Positions 16,266 through 24,708 of a stretch of DNA of 37,575 nucleotides are shown piece by piece. The stretch's first letter is position 1, and each line of letters opens with the position of its first letter. The stretch comes from Alcaligenaceae bacterium (GTDB taxonomy: Bacteria; Pseudomonadota; Gammaproteobacteria; Burkholderiales; Burkholderiaceae_B), in NCBI GenBank assembly GCA_030452305.1, contig JAKDMO010000004.1, positions 1-37,575 on the forward strand, given 5' to 3'. The position numbers and the translations under genes were made by a program. The notes beneath the pieces are model-generated. The model was not told where the DNA came from and did no database searches. It saw nothing but the letters and a program-made list of their open reading frames with translations.

Positions 16266-16336
16266 TGTAAGTTGCTCCAGGGAAAATGGAAATCGTGAAT
16301 GATTCATAGTATAGACAGAGACCACGCTCGAGCCGC

Positions 16337-16810
16337 TTAGTTCTGTCGTTGCAAAGTGACTTCCTTCTGTGCCTCCAAGACCTTGGGCGGCCAACTGCTC
16401 TTGATATAAGCCAGTACCGCAATGATCTCTTGGTCGCTTAGCATGTCACCGTACGCCGGCATGTCGCTGACATAACCCGGAGGTGCGGTCTTGCCGGGGA
16501 CCAAACCGTTCTTCACCATATCGACCAACATCGCGTCCGGATGGTGCCAGGTGTGACCCGTTTTGTCATGCGGCGGCGCGGGCAACTTGCCGCTAGGCAT
16601 GCGTTCTCGCCAGTTCGGTTGCCCTTGCAGCGACGCGCCATGGCAGGCCGCGCAATTATTCGCGTAGATCACCTTGCCCTGCATCACAAGCGTCTGATCG
16701 GCAGGATCGATGAATGCAGGGCCAGACGGCCGCATCGTGCTGTAAAGGATGGCGGCGGCACCGATAATGACGACGCCAACCACCCCAAAAATCAACTTTT
16801 TCTGTGACAT
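16337..16810 (-). CDS. Membrane-anchored c-type cytochrome
   Basis: A 157-residue class I cytochrome c, start ATG 16810 (MSQKKLIFG). An N-terminal membrane segment (about 6-24) anchors it in the inner membrane with the haem domain outside. The single haem motif is CAACH (Cys53, Cys56, His57), and the likely axial methionine is in SDMPAYGDMLSDQEI near the C-terminus. It starts 14 bp after the cupredoxin stop, so the two are cotranscribed. In this setting it may accept electrons from the cupredoxin or from copper oxidation and pass them to the respiratory chain. That role is inferred from the neighbours. Confidence 0.92.
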   Translation of the reverse strand: MSQKKLIFGVVGVVIIGAAAILYSTMRPSGPAFIDPADQTLVMQGKVIYANNCAACHGASLQGQPNWRERMPSGKLPAPPHDKTGHTWHHPDAMLVDMVKNGLVPGKTAPPGYVSDMPAYGDMLSDQEIIAVLAYIKSSWPPKVLEAQKEVTLQRQN

Positions 16811-16824
16811 TTCGATGTGATAAA

Positions 16825-17334
16825 TCAGCTGACCTTTACCTTGCCAACCATTCCAGCCTCCATGTGACCCGGAATCAGGCAGGCAAAATCGACCGTGCCT
16901 GCCTGGTCGAACTGCCACACCAAGCCGCCAATTTTGCCTGGCGCCAATGTAATCATATTCGGTTCTGCGTGCTGTATCCCCGGCATTTTTTGCATTTCAG
17001 CCACATGAGCCTTCAGATCAGCAATAGATCCGATCACCATTTCATGTGGGATTTTGCCGGTGTTCTTGATAAAGAAGCGAACGGTCTCGCCGGCGCTAAC
17101 CTGGATCTCACCCGGCGTAAACCGCATGGTGTCGTCCATTATCAGCTCAATCGTGCGAGAAACTTTAGCCGGATCGCCGGGTTGACCCGTTGGCGAAGGT
17201 GCACTCGACATGGTGGACATGTCGTGACCAGGCATGCCATGAGCCGGTGCACCATGCCCGCCGGAATGGTTGCCCGCAGCCAGCGCGAGGGTTGGAAGCA
17301 CGCTCAAAGCCAGAATAGAAAGGGTTTTCTTCAT
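16825..17334 (-). CDS. Cupredoxin (type 1 copper protein) of the cop operon
   Basis: A 169-residue periplasmic blue-copper-like protein. The signal peptide is MKKTLSILALSVLPTLALA. A short Met/His-rich linker (GGHGAPAHGMPGHDMSTM) probably binds copper loosely. The cupredoxin domain starts about residue 60, with a first His in KIPHEMVIG and the Cys-His-Met ligand loop FACLIPGHMEAGM. All four type 1 ligands can be found. Similar proteins sit beside CopA/CopB in copper islands and are called CopI or plastocyanin-like proteins. It lies 75 bp after copB in the same direction and just before the cytochrome c gene. Confidence 0.9.
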   Translation of the reverse strand: MKKTLSILALSVLPTLALAAGNHSGGHGAPAHGMPGHDMSTMSSAPSPTGQPGDPAKVSRTIELIMDDTMRFTPGEIQVSAGETVRFFIKNTGKIPHEMVIGSIADLKAHVAEMQKMPGIQHAEPNMITLAPGKIGGLVWQFDQAGTVDFACLIPGHMEAGMVGKVKVS

Positions 17335-17408
17335 ATCGATACTCTCTTGAGATTGTTCTAGCAGACAGCCGACTCAGGCCGCCCATGTAGAAAGGTGAAA
17401 AAACACGA

Positions 17409-18569
17409 TCAAAAGCGAAAGCTCAGACCAGCCACGAACCGGGTTTCCTGCTTCGAGTCGCCTGCCGCTCTTGCATAATCTGCCGTTTTCCCGAATTTGC
17501 TGGACCACTCTACGCCAACGTAGGGAACAAACTGACGCGTCACTTCGTACTTCAGGCGCAAGCCCGCCGTGCCGTCTGTCAAGCCGCTGCCAATGCCCCA
17601 GCGTTCATCGTCCTTGCCATAGAAGTTCACTTCTACGCTCGGTTGAAGGTAAAGCTTTTGGGTCAGTAAGATGTCGTATTCCGTCTTCAGCTTCAAAGCG
17701 GTGCGGCCGCTGGAGCCGACATAGGCGGTGGCATCCACCTCAAACCAGTAAGGCGCCAACCCTTTAACACCCAATGCCAGCCACTCGCGGTTCGGCGCGC
17801 CTTGACCATGGTCGAATCGCACACCCAGTTCCGTATCCCAGAACGTTGAAACTGCATGCCGCCACAACAGTTGCGTTTCCGATTCTTGCAGCTTGCCGTT
17901 CGCGACTTCACCTTCGGCCTTGATCACGGCCCGGTTATAGGTATTGCCATACCAGGCCTCGCCTTCATAAGCTGCCCATTCCTCACCGCGCGCACGGACG
18001 TACTCCAACCGGTCGAAGTTCACGGAACCGAAGTTATGCATGTCCGACATGATGAGCGCATCTGAGGGCGGCAGCGCATACTTGCCCGCATTACGCACGT
18101 AGCCGTCTGAGTAAGCATTCGGATCGCGGGCGTCCGGCGGGGCCGAGCCACCTTGCATCTGAATATCGCCGTGATCCATTTCGCCACCGCCATGATCCAT
18201 CGCGCCCATATCGTGTGCGGCAGCTGGCGAGCCGGAACTTGACGAGCCGTGGCTCATTTCCGGCATGGCAGAAGTGTTCTTGCCCGGATTCCCTTGTTTC
18301 ATAGGCATCTCCATGGCGTCATGACCTTGAGCTGGCGCGTTCCCCGCTCCATGGTCCATACCGGACATATCCATCGAACCGTGATCCATACCCGGCATGT
18401 TCATGGAACCATGATGCATATCTGAAATCGGCGCGGGTGTGCTTGTCTTTGGCGGTTCCGAGGTATGGCCGGCGTGCCCTGAATGTGCCTGCGCATAGGC
18501 AAGCACGGGCATCACTCCCACTGTCGCGATTGCCACAGCCAGGAGTCGCTTCTTCAATTGCTTATTCAT
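17409..18569 (-). CDS. copB: CopB/PcoB outer-membrane copper resistance protein
   Basis: A 386-residue protein from ATG 18569 (MNKQLKKRLL...AYAQA, Sec signal). An in-frame ATG at 18605 overlaps the copA stop as ATGA, would add 12 residues, and could be a coupled start. Residues about 30-150 are a Met/His-rich copper-binding region with repeats such as MPGMDHGSMDMSGMDHG. The rest is the CopB beta-barrel (VNFDRLEYVRARGEEWAAYEGEAWYGNTYNRAVIKAEGE ... GLSFRF), ending in the aromatic Phe expected of an outer-membrane barrel. CopB works with the oxidase CopA to bind or export periplasmic copper. It lies directly after copA. Confidence 0.93.
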   Translation of the reverse strand: MNKQLKKRLLAVAIATVGVMPVLAYAQAHSGHAGHTSEPPKTSTPAPISDMHHGSMNMPGMDHGSMDMSGMDHGAGNAPAQGHDAMEMPMKQGNPGKNTSAMPEMSHGSSSSGSPAAAHDMGAMDHGGGEMDHGDIQMQGGSAPPDARDPNAYSDGYVRNAGKYALPPSDALIMSDMHNFGSVNFDRLEYVRARGEEWAAYEGEAWYGNTYNRAVIKAEGEVANGKLQESETQLLWRHAVSTFWDTELGVRFDHGQGAPNREWLALGVKGLAPYWFEVDATAYVGSSGRTALKLKTEYDILLTQKLYLQPSVEVNFYGKDDERWGIGSGLTDGTAGLRLKYEVTRQFVPYVGVEWSSKFGKTADYARAAGDSKQETRFVAGLSFRF

Positions 18570-18601
18570 GATGAGGATGTCTAACGTGTTGTTTGTTGTC
18601 T

Positions 18602-20443
18602 TCATGCCACCACCACTTCGCGAAACATCCCCGCATCCATATGCAGCATCAGGTGGCAATGCCATGCCCAACGTCCTAAGGCATCAGCAGTCACAAGAAA
18701 GCTGATTCGCTGGGCTGGTTGCACGGGAATCGTATGGCGTCGTGCCTGGAATTGCCCGTCAGGCGCTTCCAGCTCGCTCCACATGCCGTGCATATGCATG
18801 GGGTGCGTCATCATGGTGTCGTTGTGCAATATGACCCTCACCCGTTCGCCATAACGGAAATGAACCGGGGTCGATTTTCCGAATTCCACACCATCGAACG
18901 ACCAGGTATAGCGTTCCATATTGCCCGTCAGATGAAGTTCGATCTCACGCTCTGCGCCGCGCGGATCCATCGCACCTCCCACGGTGTGCAAGTCGGAGAG
19001 CGTGAGCACGCGTCGGCCGTTGTTACGTAGTCCGATGCCGGGATCGTCCAGGTTGGTACGCGGCATATCGACCCGCATATCGATGCTGGGCCCGTACTCG
19101 GTCCTAGCGTGGCGTACCTGGGTGCTGGCGCCAGCTGCTGACATCGCGCTGTGATCCATGCCAGCCATACCCGCGTGATTCATGCCTTGCATGCTGCCAT
19201 GATTCATTCCCGCCATGTTGCCGTGGCTCATGCCGCTCATGGAAGATTGGCTGGCTGCGCCATGATTCATTCCGGCCATGCCCCCGCCCATAGCACCCAT
19301 CATGTCTGCCATGGTCAACCATTCCGCAGGGTCAAGCGCCGGCACTGGCGCTTCGAGCCCAGCACGCGTAGCCAACGTGCCGCGAGCATATCCCGTGCGG
19401 TCCATGGCTTGCGCATAAACGGTGTGAGCGTCATCCTTCGGCTGCACCAACACATCGTAGGTTTCTCCGGGTCCGAACCGGAATTCATCGACGGTCACGG
19501 GCTCGACATTTACACCGTCGGCCTGAACGACGATTAGCTTCAGGCCTGGTATACGCACATCGTAGAAGGTGTTGGCCGCGCCATTGATAAAGCGCAGCCG
19601 AACACGTTCACCCGGTCGAAATAACCCCGTCCAGTTGCCTGCAGGCGTTGTGCCGTTCATCAGGTAGGTCAGCACGTTCGCAGACAGGTCGGCCAAGTCT
19701 GTTGGACTCATGCGCATCTCGTTCCACATCTTGCGCTTATCGATCGCTGCTTTCAGGCCTATCTGCGAGGCATCCTGGAAGAAATCCACAGCGGTGGGCT
19801 GGTTGTAGTTGTAGTAATCGCCTTGCATCTTGAGCTTGGCCAGGACCCGCATGGGGTCCTCGTCGGTCCAGTCAGAGAGCTGCACAACATACTCCCGGTC
19901 TGCGCGTATGGGGTCGGCTTGGGCCGGATCGATAATGATCGCCCCATAGACGCCCGTGGCCTCCTGCATGCCCGAATGCGAGTGGTACCAGTAAGTGCCG
20001 CTTTGCTGCACTTTGAATTGATACGTGAACGTTTCGCCGGGTGCAATTCCTGTAAAACTGATCCCCGGCACGCCGTCCATTTGAAACGGCAGGATGATGC
20101 CGTGCCAATGGATGGATGTGGTTTCCTTCAGACGGTTCTTGACGCGAATGGTGACCGTATCGCCTTCGCGCCAGCGCAATGTCGGGGCGGGAAGCGACCC
20201 ATTGACCGTCGTTGCCATGCGCGGGCTGCCAGTGAAATTAACGGGCGACTCACCGATTTCAAGATTGAACTCGGTTCCGCTTAGTACCGCCGCTGAACCG
20301 GTACTCGTTCCTTCAGAGCGCATTCCAGCGGCGCGGGCAAATGGCGACAAACCCAGAAGCACCCCACCGGCAGCAAGGCCTTGGACGAAACGGCGGCGCG
20401 GTATGGCCGGAAGGGGAACGGCGAGTGTAGTTGGGCGTTTCAC
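18602..20443 (-). CDS. copA: CopA/PcoA multicopper oxidase
   Basis: A 613-residue periplasmic multicopper oxidase that confers copper resistance, probably by oxidising Cu(I) to Cu(II) and binding copper. The Tat signal is IPRRRFVQGLAAGGVLLGL at residues 14-32. The four copper motifs are complete: HWHG (112-115), HSHSG (154-158), HPMHMHG (547-553) and HCHLMLHMDAGM (595-606). Between the second and third cupredoxin domains is a Met-rich insert with repeated MxGMxHG units (MAGMNHGSMQGMNHAGMAGMDHS), typical of CopA copper storage. It is the first gene of the operon copA-copB-cupredoxin-cytochrome c-DUF411. A cop box lies about 118 bp upstream of its start. Confidence 0.96.
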   Translation of the reverse strand: MKRPTTLAVPLPAIPRRRFVQGLAAGGVLLGLSPFARAAGMRSEGTSTGSAAVLSGTEFNLEIGESPVNFTGSPRMATTVNGSLPAPTLRWREGDTVTIRVKNRLKETTSIHWHGIILPFQMDGVPGISFTGIAPGETFTYQFKVQQSGTYWYHSHSGMQEATGVYGAIIIDPAQADPIRADREYVVQLSDWTDEDPMRVLAKLKMQGDYYNYNQPTAVDFFQDASQIGLKAAIDKRKMWNEMRMSPTDLADLSANVLTYLMNGTTPAGNWTGLFRPGERVRLRFINGAANTFYDVRIPGLKLIVVQADGVNVEPVTVDEFRFGPGETYDVLVQPKDDAHTVYAQAMDRTGYARGTLATRAGLEAPVPALDPAEWLTMADMMGAMGGGMAGMNHGAASQSSMSGMSHGNMAGMNHGSMQGMNHAGMAGMDHSAMSAAGASTQVRHARTEYGPSIDMRVDMPRTNLDDPGIGLRNNGRRVLTLSDLHTVGGAMDPRGAEREIELHLTGNMERYTWSFDGVEFGKSTPVHFRYGERVRVILHNDTMMTHPMHMHGMWSELEAPDGQFQARRHTIPVQPAQRISFLVTADALGRWAWHCHLMLHMDAGMFREVVVA

Positions 20444-20560
20444 GCGTTGAGAATCCTGTTACTAAGTCGTTTGGGGAACTACTTGTACAAACTCGAATGA
20501 GGCGACAAGAAGTCGTGCAGTTACTTTAATGAAGTAGAGCTGTCGCACCCATGACGGCTC

Positions 20561-20578
20561 CATTACTTTTCTGTAATG
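20561..20578 (-). promoter_or_regulatory. Cop box upstream of copA
   Basis: CATTACTTTTCTGTAATG is an inverted repeat with arms CATTAC and GTAATG and a 6-bp centre. Its spacing matches the boxes upstream of copR and the ATPase. It lies between the dsbD fragment and copA, 118 bp before the copA start codon, and is the likely CopR site of the cop operon. The rest of 20444-20606 has no gene. Confidence 0.6.
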
Positions 20579-20606
20579 CAAGACGATGGCAATGCACGGG
20601 AAGGTG

Positions 20607-20885
20607 TTAAAGAGGTATAGCGGAATCCAGCCAGCGCAGAAATTTCTTGGACGCCTGAAACCCGATAACTTGAAAGTCAATTTCTCCGCCTTGCCTGTCG
20701 AAGAAGATAATGCCGGGTGGTCCGAATAGTCCAAAGCGTTTAAGCAATGCCTGATCGTCTGCATTGTTTGCAGTCACATCGGCTTTAAGCAACACGACGT
20801 CTTTGAGGCGCTTGCTCACTTGGTCATCTGTAAACGTAAAACGCTCCATTTCCTTGCAGGATATGCACCAGTCATCCGCCTGCAT
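20607..20885 (-). pseudogene. dsbD: dsbD C-terminal thioredoxin-domain fragment
   Basis: The frame reads DDWCISCKEMERFTFTDDQVSKRLKDVVLLKADVTANNADDQALLKRFGLFGPPGIIFFDRQGGEIDFQVIGFQASKKFLRWLDSAIPL, the last ~90 residues of DsbD with its WCxxC active site and the GLFGPPGIIFF block. The signal peptide, alpha domain and eight membrane helices are missing. Upstream, the sequence turns directly into the end of the Csp-like gene in another frame. An ATG at 20885 could start a 92-residue cytoplasmic thioredoxin-like protein, but without export it could not do the DsbD job. I treat it as a relic of a deletion, though the intact frame and active site leave some doubt. Confidence 0.75.
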
Positions 20886-21193
20886 TCTTCGGCACACTGG
20901 CGGCAAGCCTGAGCGCAGCGCTGGCAGTGATCCATTTGGTGTTTGGCGCATTCGTCCGCGCACGCTTCGCAAACTTCTGCACAAAGGCGACAAAGCGCCT
21001 GGGCGAATTCACTTCCTCTGGCCATATAGCTGGCGGCCAAGCGGCAAATTTGGGCGCAATCCATATCCAGCTTTATGCAGCGAGCCATGCTTTTGACGTC
21101 TTGTTCCGCGAGGCAAGATGCGGCGCAGTGGTCGCACTGCGTAGCGCAGGCAAAACATGCGTCAATGCAAGATTGAAACTTTTCATGGGGCAT
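20816..21193 (-). CDS. Cys-rich four-helix-bundle copper storage protein (Csp/DUF326-like)
   Basis: A 125-residue protein from ATG 21193 (MPHEKFQSC), RBS GGAG; the TTG at 21205 given by the track is less likely. Cysteines recur at helix spacing throughout (CIDACFACATQCDHCAASC, CIKLDMDCAQIC, CRLCAEVCEACADEC, CQRCAQACRQCAEEC), the pattern of Csp-type four-helix bundles that store many Cu(I) ions. No signal peptide is present, so it should be cytosolic, as Csp3. The last ~13 residues (TGAYPARKWSVLRLQMTK) are not family sequence but dsbD read out of frame, so the natural C-terminus has been replaced. The four-helix part appears complete, so it may still function. It is divergent from copRS. Confidence 0.88.
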   Translation of the reverse strand: MPHEKFQSCIDACFACATQCDHCAASCLAEQDVKSMARCIKLDMDCAQICRLAASYMARGSEFAQALCRLCAEVCEACADECAKHQMDHCQRCAQACRQCAEECRRMTGAYPARKWSVLRLQMTK

Positions 21194-21353
21194 ATCGATC
21201 TCCAAGGAGGGTTAAGTTTGGTATTCACGTGGCCCGTCCCGCGGTGCCACCTCCCGATACCAGCAACTAAAATGCCGCAATGGCACGATCTTGCTTCCAA
21301 TCCCCGCCTTCTTGATGCGATCAGTGCGCTATCCGCATAAATTCGCGCCGCAC

Positions 21354-21369
21354 ATTACAATTTTGTAAT
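21354..21369. promoter_or_regulatory. Cop box between csp and copR
   Basis: ATTACAATTTTGTAAT is a perfect inverted repeat (ATTACAA / TTGTAAT, 2-bp centre). It fits the CopR/CusR box type and is the best of the three boxes in the window. Its place in the divergent spacer suggests that CopR controls both its own operon and the Csp-like gene. Confidence 0.65.
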
Positions 21370-21473
21370 CATGCCGTCATGTTGATGTCAGCGCCATCGC
21401 ATTAAAGTTCAGAGTACAGGCGCAGCCCTCTCCTCCTATAGCGGGCCCGAAGGGACTTACAGGAGTGTTCCCC

Positions 21474-22157
21474 ATGAAGTTGCTCGTTGTCGAAGACGAA
21501 GCCAAGACCGGTGATTATGTTCGCCAAGGACTCATGGAGTCCGGCTTTGTCGTGGATCTGGCACGCACCGGTTTGGACGGCCACCACTTGGCACTGACGG
21601 GTTCCTACGATCTGATTGTTCTTGATGTCATGCTGCCGGACGTGGATGGCTGGCGCATCGTGCAGGCCTTGCGGGATGCCAAGTCCTCAACGCCAGTGCT
21701 CTTTCTCACTGCTCGCGATAGCGTGGAGGATAGAGTTAAGGGACTGGAACTGGGTGCGGACGACTACCTCGTTAAACCGTTCGCGTTTTCTGAACTTCTC
21801 GCACGGGTTCGCACTTTGTTGCGACGCGGCCTCGCCCCAGCCTTTCAAGACCAATTACAAGTAGCCGATCTCGTGCTCGATATTCCCCGACGCCGTGCTC
21901 AGCGGCAAAACGTACGCATTAATCTGACGAACAAAGAGTTCGCCTTGCTGGAGCTCTTGGTACGCCGCCAAGGTGAAGTGTTACCGCGTTCATTAATCGC
22001 CTCCCAGGTGTGGGATATGAACTTCGACAGCGATACCAACGTGATCGATGTCGCTATCCGACGCCTACGTGCCAAAATCGATGACGACTATGAGCACAAA
22101 CTCATCCACACGGTGCGCGGTATGGGTTATATGCTCGATGTAACTCACGCGGATTAA
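21474..22157 (+). CDS. copR: CopR copper response regulator
   Basis: A 227-residue OmpR-family response regulator, start ATG 21474 after AGGAG with 8 nt spacing. The receiver domain has the acidic pocket VVEDE, the phospho-acceptor Asp51 in [12 protein letters not shown], and the signal lysine in [23 protein letters not shown]. The C-terminal winged helix ([53 protein letters not shown]) binds DNA. It belongs to the heavy-metal group CopR/CusR/CzcR. It is followed 3 bp later by its kinase copS. It should activate the cop operon, the ATPase and its own operon through the cop boxes listed here. Confidence 0.95.
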   Translation: MKLLVVEDEAKTGDYVRQGLMESGFVVDLARTGLDGHHLALTGSYDLIVLDVMLPDVDGWRIVQALRDAKSSTPVLFLTARDSVEDRVKGLELGADDYLVKPFAFSELLARVRTLLRRGLAPAFQDQLQVADLVLDIPRRRAQRQNVRINLTNKEFALLELLVRRQGEVLPRSLIASQVWDMNFDSDTNVIDVAIRRLRAKIDDDYEHKLIHTVRGMGYMLDVTHAD

Positions 22158-22160
22158 GAA

Positions 22161-23567
22161 ATGGACCGACGCCCAGCGTCTCTGGCTGTACGACTTACTG
22201 TTTCGATTGGAGCAGTCATCACGGTCGTCCTGCTTACTTTCGGGTGGATCGTAGAACGATCGATCAACAATCACTTTATCCAGCAGGACGTTGACGAACT
22301 CAATGCCGTCGTGCAGGCGTTAACGCACACACTGGCGACGCTACCGACAAACATAGCTCCCGTAGAACTAAATGAACGGTTTGCCGATGCCGTCTCCGGC
22401 CACCATAACGCTGAATACCGCATTTCTTCCGATGATGGCATCCAGATTTATGCTACACCCGGCTCCAATCTGGACAGGTTTTCCAGGATTGCTTCGCCGG
22501 TAGAGAAAATCACCGTCGACACAGTTGGCGTATGGAAAGACCATGGCCAGACATTTCGAGGGGCTGTTCTAAGGACCTCCTCTGATAGCTCACCAGGGAC
22601 GGGCATGTTGACGATCACGGTCGCGACTGGAATCAATTTCCACCTGCATTACCTGGAGAGCTTTCGAAACTACCTTCGAATCATCACTGTTGCGGCCTGC
22701 CTTATTGCGATTTTGGCCACATGGTTGGCAGTACATCAAGGCCATGCACCGATACGACGCATTAGTCGCGAGATTAGAAAAATCAGGTCCGATCAGTTGC
22801 ATATACGACTTCAACCAAGTGACGTGCCTGCCGAGCTGGTAGAGCTGGCCACGTCCTTCAACGGAATGCTTGATCGGCTCGAGGCTGTCTTTCGCCGGCT
22901 ATCGGATTTTTCTGGCGATATTGCGCATGAGCTGCGCACCCCCATTACAAACCTGAAAACTCAGACCGAGGTGGCACTGTCCCAGTCCCGCAGCGTTGAG
23001 CAGTATCGCGAAATCCTGTACTCCAACCTGGAAGAGTACGAACGTATGGCCAAGATGGTCAGCGACATGTTGTTTCTGGCGCAGGCGGACAACAATTTAC
23101 TCAAGCCGGAACTCGTCAAGATCGAACTGGAAGCCGAAATACACAATCTTTTTGATTATTTTGGCGCTTGGGCCGAAGAGCGTGAGGTGGGCTTAGAACT
23201 CATTGGCGAACAGATGTGTATCCAAGGAGACAGGCTGATGATTCGACGAGCATTGAGCAACGTGCTGTCCAACGCCATTCGCTATACGCCGGCAGGACAA
23301 ACGGTCATCGTCACACTCAAATTGGCCGAGACAAGAGCGACAGTACAGGTAGCAAATCCCGGACCGATCATTCCCGCCGAGCACCTTAATCGAATCTTCG
23401 AGAGGTTCTACCGAACGGACGCCTCACGCCAACGCGGCGCAGAAGGCGCTGGTCTCGGGTTAGCGATAGCGAAATCGATCGTAGAGGGCCATGGCGGCGC
23501 AATTCTCGCTAGCTCCACCACGCAAGCCACTGCGTTTGAGATCAGTTTGCCATCAATCGGCTGCTGA
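22161..23567 (+). CDS. copS: CopS heavy-metal sensor histidine kinase
   Basis: A 468-residue membrane histidine kinase of the CopS/CusS family. It has a membrane helix at about 12-30, a periplasmic sensor loop (about 31-170) with several His residues (TLAT..., GHHNAEYR, NFHLHYLESF), a second helix at about 171-192, then HAMP. The dimerisation domain has the phospho-acceptor His256 in FSGDIAHELRTPITNLKTQTEVAL. The ATP-binding domain has NVLSNAIRYTP (N box), FERFYRTDASRQ (F box) and GAGLGLAIAKSIVEGHGG (G box). It starts 3 bp after copR. It should sense periplasmic Cu(I) and phosphorylate CopR. Confidence 0.95.
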   Translation: MDRRPASLAVRLTVSIGAVITVVLLTFGWIVERSINNHFIQQDVDELNAVVQALTHTLATLPTNIAPVELNERFADAVSGHHNAEYRISSDDGIQIYATPGSNLDRFSRIASPVEKITVDTVGVWKDHGQTFRGAVLRTSSDSSPGTGMLTITVATGINFHLHYLESFRNYLRIITVAACLIAILATWLAVHQGHAPIRRISREIRKIRSDQLHIRLQPSDVPAELVELATSFNGMLDRLEAVFRRLSDFSGDIAHELRTPITNLKTQTEVALSQSRSVEQYREILYSNLEEYERMAKMVSDMLFLAQADNNLLKPELVKIELEAEIHNLFDYFGAWAEEREVGLELIGEQMCIQGDRLMIRRALSNVLSNAIRYTPAGQTVIVTLKLAETRATVQVANPGPIIPAEHLNRIFERFYRTDASRQRGAEGAGLGLAIAKSIVEGHGGAILASSTTQATAFEISLPSIGC

Positions 23568-23671
23568 AAATCGATATCTAGCCACGGCTGAGCCCGTCTC
23601 ATAACGTGCATTTCCATAAAAGTAGATGACAAAGCATTTCAGGACCGGGCCACGCTGGTTGCTGACTGAAC
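23568..23671. other. Gap after copS
   Basis: I see no gene, repeat or clear terminator hairpin in this 104-bp stretch. Confidence 0.3.
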
Positions 23672-23851
23672 TTACTTCACATATGCCGACTTGGCAATTT
23701 GCCTCGAATCGCCAGTACCACAATCGGGGCCGGCATCACAGATTTGTCGGATAGTGACACTTTCCGGTTGCAATGTGCTATGCCCGATACTGAAGCGATC
23801 ACCCAACAGCGTTTGTAATTGAGGCGGTATCTGCTCCCATTGTTCCAATGG
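23672..23851 (-). pseudogene. C-terminal fragment of a cation diffusion facilitator (CDF) transporter
   Basis: The frame reads QIPPQLQTLLGDRFSIGHSTLQPESVTIRQICDAGPDCG, which resembles the cytosolic C-terminal domain of CzcD/DmeF-type CDF metal exporters (the pattern LxxRFxIxHxTLQPE). All six membrane helices are missing. It joins a ykvA-like 5' end in a different frame near 23851. It cannot be functional. The match is by pattern only and is short. Confidence 0.5.
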
Positions 23852-23988
23852 GGACTCAGCGCATAAGCTACCGCGAGAAAACATAGCACTTTAGCGAAAA
23901 GAGGCGTGTCTGGATGATTACGGGCGAACCACAGCATGATGGCATCGAGCTTGATGCGTTTAGCGCACGAGTTAATCGAAGCGATCAT
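23851..23988 (-). pseudogene. YkvA-like (DUF1232) N-terminal fragment
   Basis: From ATG 23988 the frame gives MIASINSCAKRIKLDAIMLWFARNHPDTPLFAKVLCFLAVAYALSP, the N-terminal half of the small YkvA/DUF1232 membrane proteins. The family should continue with IDLIPDFIPVLGYLDD, but after YALSP the sequence turns into a CDF C-terminus in another frame. About half the protein is therefore lost. YkvA function is unknown. The gene sits next to mntP, and both may have come with the same metal-resistance segment. Confidence 0.65.
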
Positions 23989-24077
23989 TTTTATGCCAAT
24001 CTATTCTGTTTTCGATTGAACGAGTGCGCCGTCTCATTTTCGGCCTCGCCCTTGCGCGCCCTGCTCCATGCGCTTTC

Positions 24078-24641
24078 TCAGACAGTGAGATGCTCGTACA
24101 GAATGGTGGCGCCAATGCCGATCAATGCCGCGCCACCGAGAATCTCCGCCCGTTTCCCGACCGCATTCCCGATTAACCGGCCGACCATCACACCGAGCGT
24201 AACCATGATCAGCGTGGCGAAGCCTATGGCAGCGGCCGTGATGAAAATATTATTGTCAATGAACGCTAAGCTCACACCGACCGCCATCGCATCAATACTG
24301 GTAGCGAACCCAGTAGCTGCGAGTAGCCAGAAGGAGTGACGTATGACTGGCGCTGTATCCTCGTGGTCCACTTTGAAGCCGTTGCGGACCATCAATGCAC
24401 CCAGAACCAGAAGCAGGCCAAATGCAATCCAGTGGTCCCAGTCAGCCACGAAACCAGCTGCTACTGAGCCAAGGCCCCAACCGACCAACGGTGTAACGGC
24501 TTCGATCACACCGAAAATGAGACCGGTTCTTAAGGCCTCGGATATTCGCGGCTCTCGAAGCGCAGTACCCTTGCCGACAGCGGCCGCAAATGCGTCGGTC
24601 GACATGGTCAACGCCAGGATCATCGTAGAAAAAAAATTCAT
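24078..24641 (-). CDS. mntP: MntP manganese efflux pump
   Basis: A 187-residue inner-membrane Mn(II) exporter of the MntP/YebN family, start ATG 24641 ([25 protein letters not shown]). The two internal repeats each have the conserved acidic Asp in a membrane helix ([13 protein letters not shown] and [14 protein letters not shown]), which form the transport path. Length matches the family (E. coli 188). Its leader carries a riboswitch-like structure, which supports manganese as the signal. A cas3 stub ends directly upstream. ATG 24668 in the track is less likely. Confidence 0.95.
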   Translation of the reverse strand: MNFFSTMILALTMSTDAFAAAVGKGTALREPRISEALRTGLIFGVIEAVTPLVGWGLGSVAAGFVADWDHWIAFGLLLVLGALMVRNGFKVDHEDTAPVIRHSFWLLAATGFATSIDAMAVGVSLAFIDNNIFITAAAIGFATLIMVTLGVMVGRLIGNAVGKRAEILGGAALIGIGATILYEHLTV

Positions 24642-24670
24642 TTGGGAGGAACTCCAGCCGGACGACACAA

Positions 24671-24708
24671 AGACTTTCCATGCGGCCCGGCCGGCGCATG
24701 GAAAGTCT
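24671..24708 (-). other. Perfect 14-bp stem hairpin in the mntP leader
   Basis: AGACTTTCCATGCG (24671-24684) and its exact complement CGCATGGAAAGTCT (24695-24708) form a GC-rich hairpin with a 10-nt loop that is itself partly self-complementary. On the transcript it lies just after GGCGAGACC and 29 nt before the mntP start codon, followed by UUUG. It may be the expression platform of the riboswitch, a terminator or anti-terminator arm, or a block on the ribosome-binding site. Confidence 0.6.
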
